A stretch of 64,000 nucleotides of DNA from the NCBI GenBank assembly GCA_023417475.1, contig JAEZFP010000033.1, positions 62,001-126,000 on the forward strand, read 5' to 3'. This document shows positions 8,438 to 17,290 of the stretch, piece after piece (position 1 is the first letter of the stretch; the number at the start of each line of letters is the position of its first letter). Source of the stretch: Bacillota bacterium (GTDB lineage Bacteria > Bacillota > UBA4882 > UBA8346). The position numbers and the translations under genes are program-made. The notes beneath the pieces were generated by a model. The model was not told where the DNA came from, made no database searches, and saw nothing but the letters and a program-made list of their open reading frames with translations.

Positions 8438-9949
8438 ATGACTAAAGTCCACCCAAGGAAGGTGAATCAGCTGAAACTATTAGCCTTTGATTACGGCGCC
8501 AGTAGTGGCCGGGCCATGTTGGGGACTTTCGACGGGGAACGGCTCGAACTAACCGAAGTGCACCGTTTCGCTAATGACCCGGTAACGGTGAATGGCAGCA
8601 TGTATTGGGATGTATTGCGGCTGTTTCATGAGTTGAAACAAGGAGTCCGCAAGGCGGCGCAACAGGCTCCCCTGGCATGTGTCGGCGTGGATACCTGGGG
8701 TGTCGATTTCGGCCTACTGGATTGTCACGGGGATCTGCTGGGCAATGCGTATCATTATCGCGATCAACGCACTGAGGGAATGGTGGAGTTCGCGTCCGGA
8801 CAGGTTCCGTTGGCTGAGATCTACGAGGCAACGGGGATCGCGATTCAAAAGTTTAACACTTTGTATCAGTTAATTGCCCTGAAACACCAGAAAGCAGCGG
8901 TATTGGAGCAAGCCCGAACATTGCTGTTCATACCCGATCTTTTCAATTATTTTTTGACCGGACAAATGTTCTCCGAATACACCATCGCCAGTACCAGTCA
9001 GCTGGTTGGGGCGGACTCGCGCAACTGGCATTACCCGCTGCTGGAACGGTTGGGGATTCCAACCCATGTTTTAACCGAGTTGATCCCGCCGGGAATGGTG
9101 TTGGGATCGCTGCGGGACGAGGTGGCGGCGGAACTTGGCGTAAAACCGTTTCCCGTGGCGGCGGTGGCCGGACATGACACGGCCAGCGCCGTAGCGGCTG
9201 TTCCCGCCGACCGTCCGGATTACCTTTATATCAGTAGCGGCACCTGGTCGTTGTTGGGCATCGAAACCAACGCACCGGTGAACACTCCCGACTCCTTCCG
9301 GCTGAATTTCACCAATGAAGGCGGCATTAACCATACCGTCCGGGTGTTGAAAAATATCATGGGACTGTGGATCATTCAAGAATGTAAACGTTACTGGGAC
9401 CGGGCCGGCGCGACCGAGAGTTTTCAGCAATTAATGGAGTTGGCTGAGGCGGCGCGACCGTTTACAGCGCTCATCGATCCTGACGACCCCGTGTTTTACA
9501 GTCCGGGTCAAATGCCGCAGCAATTAGTGGCGTATTGCCACCGGACCGGTCAAACTCCGCCGCACGGCAAAGGCGAAATAGTCCGGGTGGTGCTGGAAGG
9601 CTTGGCATTGAAATACCGGATGGTCGCCGCGGATCTGGAGCAGACCGCCAATGTCAAGTTACCGGTGATCCACATCATAGGTGGCGGTTCCCAAAACACT
9701 TTGCTCAATCAATTCACCGCCAATGCCTGCCAGCGACCAGTGAAGGCCGGGCCGGTCGAAGCGACCGCCATCGGCAATCTGATCGGACAATTATTGGCCG
9801 TCGGAGCGGTCGCTGATTTGACAGAAGCCCGGCTGTTAGTCCGCAATTCGTTTCCGGTGCAAATCTACGAACCCCGGCAGACGGAATTGTGGGATGAAAC
9901 GTATGGGCGTTTTGTCGAACTCATTCGCAATACCAATCAAAACCAGTGA
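8438..9949 (+). CDS. rhaB: Rhamnulokinase
   Basis: FGGY-family kinase that phosphorylates L-rhamnulose at C1 with ATP. The N-terminus LAFDYGASSGRAMLG is the phosphate-binding signature typical of RhaB; GVDTWGVDFGLLD and the C-terminal HIIGGGSQN plus GPVEATAIGN segments complete the actin-like fold. Start is uncertain: ATG 8438 is used, but an AAGGAAGG ribosome binding site lies after it, only well placed for a CTG codon at 8471, with GTG 8462 also possible; any of these gives a protein near the usual 485-500 aa. First gene of the rha operon and followed 17 bases later by the ASRT-family gene. Confidence 0.93.
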   Translation: MTKVHPRKVNQLKLLAFDYGASSGRAMLGTFDGERLELTEVHRFANDPVTVNGSMYWDVLRLFHELKQGVRKAAQQAPLACVGVDTWGVDFGLLDCHGDLLGNAYHYRDQRTEGMVEFASGQVPLAEIYEATGIAIQKFNTLYQLIALKHQKAAVLEQARTLLFIPDLFNYFLTGQMFSEYTIASTSQLVGADSRNWHYPLLERLGIPTHVLTELIPPGMVLGSLRDEVAAELGVKPFPVAAVAGHDTASAVAAVPADRPDYLYISSGTWSLLGIETNAPVNTPDSFRLNFTNEGGINHTVRVLKNIMGLWIIQECKRYWDRAGATESFQQLMELAEAARPFTALIDPDDPVFYSPGQMPQQLVAYCHRTGQTPPHGKGEIVRVVLEGLALKYRMVAADLEQTANVKLPVIHIIGGGSQNTLLNQFTANACQRPVKAGPVEATAIGNLIGQLLAVGAVADLTEARLLVRNSFPVQIYEPRQTELWDETYGRFVELIRNTNQNQ

Positions 9950-9966
9950 AGAAAGGAAGAACGCCA

Positions 9967-10338
9967 ATGACAAGCCAACCCGGTTCGAGAGTGTGGTTTA
10001 TCCCCGACGGTTTTAATCCCGCAACCAGCTCCGGTTTATTTCCCAGTCACGAAGCAATCTGTGTCCTCAATCCGGGACCGACCGATGCCATCATCAACAT
10101 CACGTTGTATTTTGAGGACAGTCCGAAACGGGCCGGTTTTCAAACGCTTTGCTCCGCCGAACGGACGCAACACATTAGGATGGATCGGTTACGGGACCCT
10201 AACGGCGAGACAGTCCCGGTCGGCGTGCCTTACGCAATGATGGTTGAGAGTACGGTCGCGATTGTCGTCCAATATAGCCGGATGGACACCAGTCAAGCGG
10301 AGATGGCGTTAATGACCACCATGGCGTATCCGCTATAA
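9967..10338 (+). CDS. ASRT-family small-molecule-binding protein (PF07100-like)
   Basis: 123 aa. The segments SHEAICVLNPGPTDA, TLYFEDSPK, TQHIRMDRLRDP and VQYSRMDTSQAEMALMTTMA match the pattern of the Anabaena sensory rhodopsin transducer family, a small beta-sandwich protein found mostly in bacteria without rhodopsins and often near carbohydrate genes. AAAGGAAG lies before the ATG at 9967. Placed between rhamnulokinase and rhamnose isomerase, it probably binds a pathway sugar or acts as an accessory factor; no enzymatic motif is seen. Family match is by recalled sequence pattern, not by search. Confidence 0.8.
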   Translation: MTSQPGSRVWFIPDGFNPATSSGLFPSHEAICVLNPGPTDAIINITLYFEDSPKRAGFQTLCSAERTQHIRMDRLRDPNGETVPVGVPYAMMVESTVAIVVQYSRMDTSQAEMALMTTMAYPL

Positions 10339-10408
10339 AGGGGAAATCCTAGCAACGCTCTTCAGTGGATTTTCGTACAAACTTAGGATAAATGAAGGAG
10401 GTTCTACA

Positions 10409-11680
10409 ATGGCAGTCGAATCAAAGATTGAAACAAGCTATCGCCTAGCGCGCGAGATCTATGCCGAGTTGGGTGTGGACACCGACGCCGTTTTGAAAAC
10501 CTTGGCCCAGATTCCGATCTCGCTTCATTGCTGGCAAGGCGATGATGTTGCCGGTTTCGAACATGAAGGTGGCGGTATTTCCGGAGGCGGAATACTGGCG
10601 ACCGGCAACTATCCGGGGCGCGCCCGTAACGGCAACGAACTCCGTCAGGATTTGGAAATCGCCTTATCGTTGATTCCGGGTCAATCCCGGCTGAATTTGC
10701 ACGCAATGTATGCGGAGACCAACGGCCGGGCAGTGGAGCGCGATCAAATCACGGTCGCTCATTTTCAACAATGGATCGCTTGGGCGAAAGAACGTCAGAT
10801 CGGAATTGACTTTAATCCTTCGTTTTTCTCGCATCCCCGGGCGGCTTCGGGGTTCACCCTGTCCAGTAAAGACAGTGCAGTCCGACGCTTCTGGATTGAG
10901 CACGCCAAACGCTGCCGCGCGATTGGCGCCGCCATGGGGGAAGCTTTGAATACTCCCTGCGTCCATAATCTGTGGATTCCCGACGGTTCGAAAGACTTGC
11001 CTCTCGACCGGTTGGGACACCGTCAAATCTTAAAAGAAGCGCTGGATGAGATCTTTGAACAGCAATATAGCCAGGATTATCTGCTCGATAGTGTGGAGAG
11101 CAAACTTTTTGGTATTGGTTCGGAAGCGTTCGTGGTGGGGTCACATGAATTTTACATGGGTTATGCGCTCCAAAACCACATTATGCTTTGTTTGGATATG
11201 GGGCATTTCCATCCGACCGAAGGAATCGCCGATAAGATCTCGGCGTTGCTACCCTTTACCAAACGGCTTTTAATTCATGTCAGCCGCGGGGTTCGTTGGG
11301 ATAGCGATCATGTAACCATTTTAAACGACGATCTCATGGCCCTGGCCCAGGAGGTCCTGCGAAGCCGGGCGTTGAACAACGTTTATTTTGCTTTGGATTT
11401 CTTCGACGCGAGCATTAACCGGATTACCGCCTGGGTGACCGGAGCCCGGGCGTTACAGAAAGCGTTGCTTTTGGCATTGCTGGAACCGACCGAGTTGCTC
11501 CTGGCCGAGGAACAGGCGGGCAATAACGGTAACCGCCTCGCATTGTTGGAAGAATGTAAAACACTGCCCTTCGGCGCAGTTTGGCAAAAGTACTGCCTGG
11601 ATCAGACCGCCACAGCCGGGCGTGAATGGCTGGATAAAATCGGTGATTATGAAGACCAAGTTCTGACCAACCGTTTCTAA
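10409..11680 (+). CDS. rhaA: L-rhamnose isomerase
   Basis: 423 aa cytosolic TIM-barrel metalloenzyme converting L-rhamnose to L-rhamnulose. The N-terminal PISLHCWQGDDVAGFE, the segment HNLWIPDGSKDLP and CLDMGHFHPTE with downstream HVSRGVRWDSDHV are the recognisable rhamnose-isomerase metal and substrate region; the length is the normal 415-425 aa. AAGGAGG sits eight bases before the ATG. Third gene of the rha operon; 70 bases separate it from the ASRT gene and 38 from the aldolase. Confidence 0.95.
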   Translation: MAVESKIETSYRLAREIYAELGVDTDAVLKTLAQIPISLHCWQGDDVAGFEHEGGGISGGGILATGNYPGRARNGNELRQDLEIALSLIPGQSRLNLHAMYAETNGRAVERDQITVAHFQQWIAWAKERQIGIDFNPSFFSHPRAASGFTLSSKDSAVRRFWIEHAKRCRAIGAAMGEALNTPCVHNLWIPDGSKDLPLDRLGHRQILKEALDEIFEQQYSQDYLLDSVESKLFGIGSEAFVVGSHEFYMGYALQNHIMLCLDMGHFHPTEGIADKISALLPFTKRLLIHVSRGVRWDSDHVTILNDDLMALAQEVLRSRALNNVYFALDFFDASINRITAWVTGARALQKALLLALLEPTELLLAEEQAGNNGNRLALLEECKTLPFGAVWQKYCLDQTATAGREWLDKIGDYEDQVLTNRF

Positions 11681-11718
11681 AAGTAAAATAGGTCGCGAAG
11701 AAATAGGAGGATAATACA

Positions 11719-12387
11719 GTGGCATCGGAAATTCAGTTAAAACAGGATATTGTGGAAGTCGGCCGCCGGATTTGGCAACAGGGCTATGTAGCGGCCAATG
11801 ATGGGAATATCAGCATTCGAGTGGCCGAGGATACCTTTCTTTGTACTCCGACGGGAGTCAGTAAAGGGTTCATGACTCCGGAGATGATCATTACGGTGAA
11901 TGGCGCCGGCGAGGTGCTGGAAGGCAATCTTAAACCCTCTTCGGAAATTAAAATGCATTTGGGAGTCTATCGGGATCGCCCCGATGTCAATTCGGTTGTC
12001 CATGCGCACCCGCCGATCAGCACAGCTTTTGCGGTAGTGGGTGAACCGCTGGCAAAGGCGGTGTTGCCGGAGTTCATCATCATTCTGGGAGCGGTTCCGA
12101 TTGTAGCCTACGGAACGCCGTCAACCACTGAGATCCCGGAAGCGATCGCGCAATATCTCCAGGATTACGACGCCTTTTTGTTGGAAAACCATGGCGCGTT
12201 GACCGTCGGAACCGATGTTTACAACGCCTATTTTAAGATGGAGACCATGGAGCATTTTGCCAAAATCACGTTGGCAGCCCGTCAACTGGGTGGCGAACGT
12301 GAATTGGCCTCGGATCAAGTGCAACGGTTGATGGAAATACGTAAGAAATTAGGTGTCCAAGGTCGCCATCCGGCACTGAAAAAATAG
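11719..12387 (+). CDS. Class II aldolase, probable rhamnulose-1-phosphate aldolase
   Basis: 222 aa zinc-dependent AraD/FucA-family aldolase. GNISIRVAEDTFLCTPTG is the phosphate-binding signature, E77-type catalytic Glu lies in SSEIKMH, the zinc ligands are HAHPP and, further on, LLENHGALT. In this operon it most likely cleaves L-rhamnulose-1-phosphate to dihydroxyacetone phosphate and L-lactaldehyde. Bacillota often use the 220-aa FucA-like form, shorter than the 275-aa E. coli RhaD. GTG start at 11719 is supported by AGGAGG eight bases upstream. Last gene before a terminator. Confidence 0.87.
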   Translation: MASEIQLKQDIVEVGRRIWQQGYVAANDGNISIRVAEDTFLCTPTGVSKGFMTPEMIITVNGAGEVLEGNLKPSSEIKMHLGVYRDRPDVNSVVHAHPPISTAFAVVGEPLAKAVLPEFIIILGAVPIVAYGTPSTTEIPEAIAQYLQDYDAFLLENHGALTVGTDVYNAYFKMETMEHFAKITLAARQLGGERELASDQVQRLMEIRKKLGVQGRHPALKK

Positions 12388-12418
12388 TTTTCACAGTTAT
12401 AGCGACCTTGGATTATCC

Positions 12419-12460
12419 GAAACGACACCCCAACTGCAATTGAAGACGGGGTGTCGTTTC
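12419..12460. terminator. Terminator between rha operon and hybrid kinase
   Basis: 13-bp perfect stem GAAACGACACCCC / GGGGTGTCGTTTC with a 16-nt loop, between convergent genes; probably used from both sides. Confidence 0.8.
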
Positions 12461-12462
12461 CT

Positions 12463-15400
12463 TTATCCTTTGCCGACCAACCGTAAAATGACACGGTTTA
12501 ATTCCTCAAGTTTATAGGGCTTGGTGACGACCCCCGAGAAACCGTAACGCTCGAATTCCGAAATAATCGGATCTTCAGCGTAACCGCTGGAGACAATGGT
12601 TTTAATCTGGGGATTAATGTCCCGTAGATATGAGATCGCGGCTTGACCGCCCATTCCTCCCGGAACCGTCAAGTCCAGAATGACGATATCGAAGGGATTC
12701 TCGGAATTTAATACCTGCTGATACCGTACTATCGCTGCTTCGCCATCGGCGACGGTCTCAACCCGATATCCCAATTCCCGAAGCAATTCACTGGTTCCCT
12801 GACGGATTGCCGCCTCGTCGTCCATTAATAAAATATAAATACCCTCCATGGCCACGGCGACTTCTTCATCGGCTTGATTAATTGGCGTTTGACCCTTGGC
12901 AACGGGCAGAAAGATGATAAAGCTGGTTCCTTGATTGATGCGGGATTTCACTTCGATATTCCCGTTATGATTGTGAATGATCGAATAGGAAGTGGCCAAC
13001 CCCAACCCAGTTCCCTCCTTTTTAGTGGTGAAGAAGGGGTCGAAGATCTTTTTCAATAGGGAGTCGGGGATGCCTACCCCCTTATCGCTGAAGGTTATTT
13101 TGATGTACTCACCCGCGTGTAGATGTTCGCCGGACGAAATGTAATGATTTACGACGCTTACGGTGAATGTGCCGCCTTTAACCATGGCCTGCTTGGCATT
13201 GATGGTAATATTATTGATCACCTGAATCAGTTGACCTTCATCGGCTTCCACCTGCTGGAGATTGGCTGCGATCTCAAAATTCGCCTTGACATTGGAACCG
13301 CGAAGCGCAAAAGTTACGGTTCTTTCGATCAATTGCCCCAACGCAATGACCTTTTTGATGGGAGTGTTTCCTTTTGAAAAAGTTAATAATTGTTTAGTGA
13401 GATCGCTTGCTTTGTAAGCTGCTTCCATGGAGTCGAAGAGGTACTTACGGATATTTTCGCCTTTGTCCAGTTTTGAGGTTGCCAATTGCAGATTCGACAG
13501 AATGGCGGTGAGAATGTTATTAAAATCATGAGCGATCCCTCCGGCTAATACCCCAAGTGATTCCAATTTCTCCGCTTTTAGCAATTCGGCTTCAATCATC
13601 AATTTTTCAGTGATATCCTGAAAAACAACCACGATCCCGAACTGTTCACTCTGAGCGGACCGGAGCGGGGTGCAGCAGACCTGAAGCGGAATTTCGCGCA
13701 GGCGGTTGTCAACCAAGATCGTATCGGAGATATGTAGGGAATTTTCCGCGCCGAGGGTTTGCATCACTAGGTCGGTGTAGGGTTCGCTGGTTCGGTCGTT
13801 GATTAAATAAAAAATTTTCGGCAACGGTTTCTCAAACCAATCCGGATAATGCCATCCTGTTAATGTCTCGGCGGCCTGGTTCATTAATAAAATTCGTCCG
13901 TGACGATCCGTGGTGATCACCCCGTCGGACAACGAATTTAAGGTGCGGTTCAACCGTTCGCGTTCCGATTTAAGCGCTTCCTGATATTGTTTGCTTTCGG
14001 TTATATTGCGATGAATTGATGAAACGCCAATGATTTTACCGTTTTCATCAAGCAGTAGGGAGCGTTTGATCGATACCGCCACCAAACTTCCGTCACGGCG
14101 CACCCGTTCGGCTTCAATGGTATCGGAGATCCGGATTCCCAGCGCGATATTGGTGTATAGTTTCAACATGGAGTAATGTTCGGGGATGGGAACCAGTTTG
14201 GTGCAATGATGACCGATGATTTCGTCGGCTTTGTATCCATACATCTTCGCGGCGCCTAAATTCCAGCTGTTGATGATTCCCGTCGGATCGGTTGTGAAGA
14301 TGGCGTCCTCGGAAGATTCAACCATTGTAATCAATTGATTGCGGATTCTTTCAGCCTCTTTTTTGGCGGTAATATTCCGGAGGTACACAGACAGCCCTTC
14401 ACCGGAGGGATAGGCGTGAACTTCAAACCATTGCGACGGTTCGGCAGCGCTTTTCATTTCAAAGTGGACGGACTGGTTGGACTGGATCGCCTGATGATAC
14501 TGGGAATACATCAAAGTGCCGCTTAACTCCGGATAGACGTTCCAGATACTCTTCCCTAAAATATCCAAAGGGTTTTTCCCTGAAAAGATGGATTCGGTTG
14601 TTCGGTTGATGAACGTGAAATTCCAATTGTTATCCAATGAATAAAAGGTATCGGTGATGCTTTTTAATATCTCTGATACGCGTTGGTTTGACTTTGCCAA
14701 TTCGTTTTGGGCGACTACCGTATCGGATACATCAATAAACCAGGCGATGACGGCGCTTTCACCCAAATCGCCCACAATAGGGAAACAGCAGCTGAAATAG
14801 GTGTAAAGTTGGTTGGTGTCAGGGCGACGATAACGAAAGTAATCACTCACCGGAATTTGATTCTGAATAACCTGAGTAATTGCTGTTTTGTCAATTACCC
14901 GTCCGATGATATTGGTTCCAATCAGCTCCTCGGGCTGGAAACCTAAACTCAACGCCCCATTGCGGTTAATCTCAAGAACGCAACCATTGGTATGAAGTAA
15001 CGCGTAACCCCATGGAAAATTTTCAAGAAGGACCTCCTGAAAATTTTTTTTGTTTTGTAAAAGCCGATAAAGTTGACGGTTGCGGTTGGCGACAGCTTGA
15101 AATTCCTCATAATCAAAGGCCGGGAGATTGAGGTCGGATTCTAATATTTGTAATTGCGACAGGTTTTTCTGTAGTTTCCGGATGAGGCGGCGGGAATTAA
15201 TCAGTGAGAACAGTCCGGAAACAAAAAAACCCCCCAGATAGATTAGCCCTAACCGGGAAAAAAGCGCGATAATACTGATCAGCTTAACATTGGCAAAGGT
15301 ATGACCGAGTACTTTTCCATTTACAACAAGAGGGTTGTCGCACTTCAAAATCCAACATCCGCGCATCTCCGACCAGAGCAGGGCGTAACGGGGCTTAGCG

Positions 15401-15798
15401 CCACGGCGCCATAATTGGCGAATTGGGTCAGTTAGTGGCAGCTTTTTGCCGATCACGCGCACCATTGGATCTTTTGAATAAACGGCAACCACTTGGTCGA
15501 GCCGTTTCGAATAGAATCCGGCGGTATATTCGTTGGAATAAAGTTCGAGTATAGATTGGAGACTCGGTTGGAAAAATTGTTGAAAGTTTCTTTGGTCAAA
15601 ATGTTCCGAAAAGCGATCCCTTTCTTTGGTTGTCAGTGTATTCTCGATCATTCTGGTGATCCGCAACAAGCGGGTTTGCTCATCGTGCAGGCTTTGGCGC
15701 CAAAGGATTGAACAGATTACCAAATAGGTGAGTAGTAAAAAAACGACTTTATTAAACAGATAATACTTTTGGATCTCATGAATTAGCTTTTTCTTCAA
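12463..15798 (-). CDS. Four-PAS membrane hybrid sensor histidine kinase
   Basis: 1111 aa. TTG at 15798 is preferred because a G7 run lies eight bases upstream; a TTG at 15858 has no clear site. Order: TM1 (VVFLLLTYLVICSILW), about 140-residue extracytoplasmic sensor, TM2 (SIIALFSRLGLIYLGGFF), four PAS domains, His kinase H-box GGIAHDFNN (phosphoacceptor His), ATPase domain with GTGLGLATSYSI, and a C-terminal receiver with D in VILDLTVPGGMGG and K in VVTKPYK. The kinase-receiver half is closely alike to the protein at 25161, including the unusual GGMGG and SSGYAxDPI motifs. Signal and output partner are unknown; no separate regulator adjoins it. Confidence 0.92.
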   Translation of the reverse strand: MKKKLIHEIQKYYLFNKVVFLLLTYLVICSILWRQSLHDEQTRLLRITRMIENTLTTKERDRFSEHFDQRNFQQFFQPSLQSILELYSNEYTAGFYSKRLDQVVAVYSKDPMVRVIGKKLPLTDPIRQLWRRGAKPRYALLWSEMRGCWILKCDNPLVVNGKVLGHTFANVKLISIIALFSRLGLIYLGGFFVSGLFSLINSRRLIRKLQKNLSQLQILESDLNLPAFDYEEFQAVANRNRQLYRLLQNKKNFQEVLLENFPWGYALLHTNGCVLEINRNGALSLGFQPEELIGTNIIGRVIDKTAITQVIQNQIPVSDYFRYRRPDTNQLYTYFSCCFPIVGDLGESAVIAWFIDVSDTVVAQNELAKSNQRVSEILKSITDTFYSLDNNWNFTFINRTTESIFSGKNPLDILGKSIWNVYPELSGTLMYSQYHQAIQSNQSVHFEMKSAAEPSQWFEVHAYPSGEGLSVYLRNITAKKEAERIRNQLITMVESSEDAIFTTDPTGIINSWNLGAAKMYGYKADEIIGHHCTKLVPIPEHYSMLKLYTNIALGIRISDTIEAERVRRDGSLVAVSIKRSLLLDENGKIIGVSSIHRNITESKQYQEALKSERERLNRTLNSLSDGVITTDRHGRILLMNQAAETLTGWHYPDWFEKPLPKIFYLINDRTSEPYTDLVMQTLGAENSLHISDTILVDNRLREIPLQVCCTPLRSAQSEQFGIVVVFQDITEKLMIEAELLKAEKLESLGVLAGGIAHDFNNILTAILSNLQLATSKLDKGENIRKYLFDSMEAAYKASDLTKQLLTFSKGNTPIKKVIALGQLIERTVTFALRGSNVKANFEIAANLQQVEADEGQLIQVINNITINAKQAMVKGGTFTVSVVNHYISSGEHLHAGEYIKITFSDKGVGIPDSLLKKIFDPFFTTKKEGTGLGLATSYSIIHNHNGNIEVKSRINQGTSFIIFLPVAKGQTPINQADEEVAVAMEGIYILLMDDEAAIRQGTSELLRELGYRVETVADGEAAIVRYQQVLNSENPFDIVILDLTVPGGMGGQAAISYLRDINPQIKTIVSSGYAEDPIISEFERYGFSGVVTKPYKLEELNRVILRLVGKG

Positions 15799-15994
15799 TC
15801 TAGTTGCCCCCCCAAAGATTTCCTGTAAATTTGTTATGTTAAAATTCGGGAAAAGCAAACTAATTACCTGCTATTTGAAGAAAAAAAGGGCTTTTTTGGA
15901 AAAATGGGAACTGGTATTTCCTTATGGAGCAGTAAAAAATGCTTGGATGGTTCCAGGTGGGGAAAGCGGATAAATTAAGGGTAAAATCCGAACG

Positions 15995-16882
15995 TTATTC
16001 GGCCAGCAGATAGGCTTTGGCGAAATCGATCCAGAGTTTTGCGGCATGGGAAAGATAGCGGTCCTTTTTCCAGATAACCGACATTTTATGAAACAGTTCT
16101 TCAGGAAGCAGCGGAATCGCTTTGATTGAATCGGAATCTAACCGTTTGCACGTCTTACTCGGCAACAACGCAATTCCTAAATTTGCCTCGACGATTTGCG
16201 TCATCAATTCACGTTGCGATGTTTGGAAAATAATCTTGGGTTGAAACCCGGCTTCTTTACAAGCGTCGACGATCACATGGTGCAGACTGAAATCGTCGCG
16301 ATAGATTACGAACGATTGGCTGTTCAACATTTGAAGATTCACCGCGTCGAATTGACTGATCGGGTTTTGCGGATGCGCAATCACCCAAATTGGGTCATTT
16401 GTCAGGGAAAAGGAGTTGTAACTGGCGACGTTTGGAGAGTTACAGATCACTCCGATGTCTAAACTACCGTCTTGAATCCCGCTCTCGATGCGTTTGGAAC
16501 CATGTTCAAAGAGCAAAATCTCAATCTTCGGGAACTTTTGTTTGAAATTTCCCAGTAACTGCGCGAATGAAGTTGCGCCGGTGATCGGAGGCAAACCGAT
16601 GGAGATTCTCCCTGTCTCTTGCATGGTCTCTTCTTTTACTTCATCGATCAGATCTTGAAACATACTGACAATTTTCTGAGCACGGTTTAAAAAGATCGCT
16701 CCGGCGTCGGTGAGTTGAATTGCTTTGGAATTCCGGTTAAACAGAAATAAACCAAGCTCTTCTTCCATATCTTTCACCATTTTACTGATGGCCGATTGGG
16801 AAATATGGAGCGTTTCCGCAGCCCGGCTAAAACTTTTTTGACGCGCCACTTCAATGAAGTAAGTCATATGTCGGATATCCAT
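15995..16882 (-). CDS. LysR-family regulator
   Basis: 295 aa. ATG at 16882 is chosen because GGAGG lies eight bases upstream and the protein then opens with the typical MDIRHMTYFIEVARQKSFSR. Winged helix-turn-helix in residues 1-60 (RAAETLHISQSAISKMVKDME), then the periplasmic-binding-protein-like effector domain. Divergent from the sugar-acid gene cluster across about 410 bases; by the usual LysR logic it would control that cluster in response to a pathway intermediate. This link is positional inference. Confidence 0.88.
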   Translation of the reverse strand: MDIRHMTYFIEVARQKSFSRAAETLHISQSAISKMVKDMEEELGLFLFNRNSKAIQLTDAGAIFLNRAQKIVSMFQDLIDEVKEETMQETGRISIGLPPITGATSFAQLLGNFKQKFPKIEILLFEHGSKRIESGIQDGSLDIGVICNSPNVASYNSFSLTNDPIWVIAHPQNPISQFDAVNLQMLNSQSFVIYRDDFSLHHVIVDACKEAGFQPKIIFQTSQRELMTQIVEANLGIALLPSKTCKRLDSDSIKAIPLLPEELFHKMSVIWKKDRYLSHAAKLWIDFAKAYLLAE

Positions 16883-17290
16883 TTTAGCGACCTCCATGAT
16901 CTGTTGTAGGTGGATCACTGTGATACTGGAACGTTATCTAATTGAAGCTTATTGTCCGATTTACTTCGGGGAAAAACTTATCTATTTTTTTCATGGTTAA
17001 TATGAAAATGATATATTTTATTTATAACACGAATCCATGTAAAATGAAACTAAGAAATATTCAAGTTTGAATGGTACATGGGCAAAATTTTGACGGCGGC
17101 TAATCAATATCCAAATATTGTGCTAGAAGCTAAGGAAGCTAGTGAGGATTTCCTATAATGTTCACTTTAGTTTTTTCGCCAAATACCGAAGGGATTAATG
17201 AAGAACTTGATCAACTGTCGAACTTTGTCGCTAACTATATAAATTGCAATCGACGCGACATTATCTATCAAACCGAAAAGAGGGATCTTC
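16883..17290. promoter_or_regulatory. A+T-rich divergent control region (LysR / sugar-acid operon)
   Basis: 408 bases without a gene. Strongly A+T-rich around 16970-17060, as expected for back-to-back promoters and LysR T-N11-A boxes, but several overlapping candidates exist and none stands out, so no individual -10/-35 or operator is called. Confidence 0.45.
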
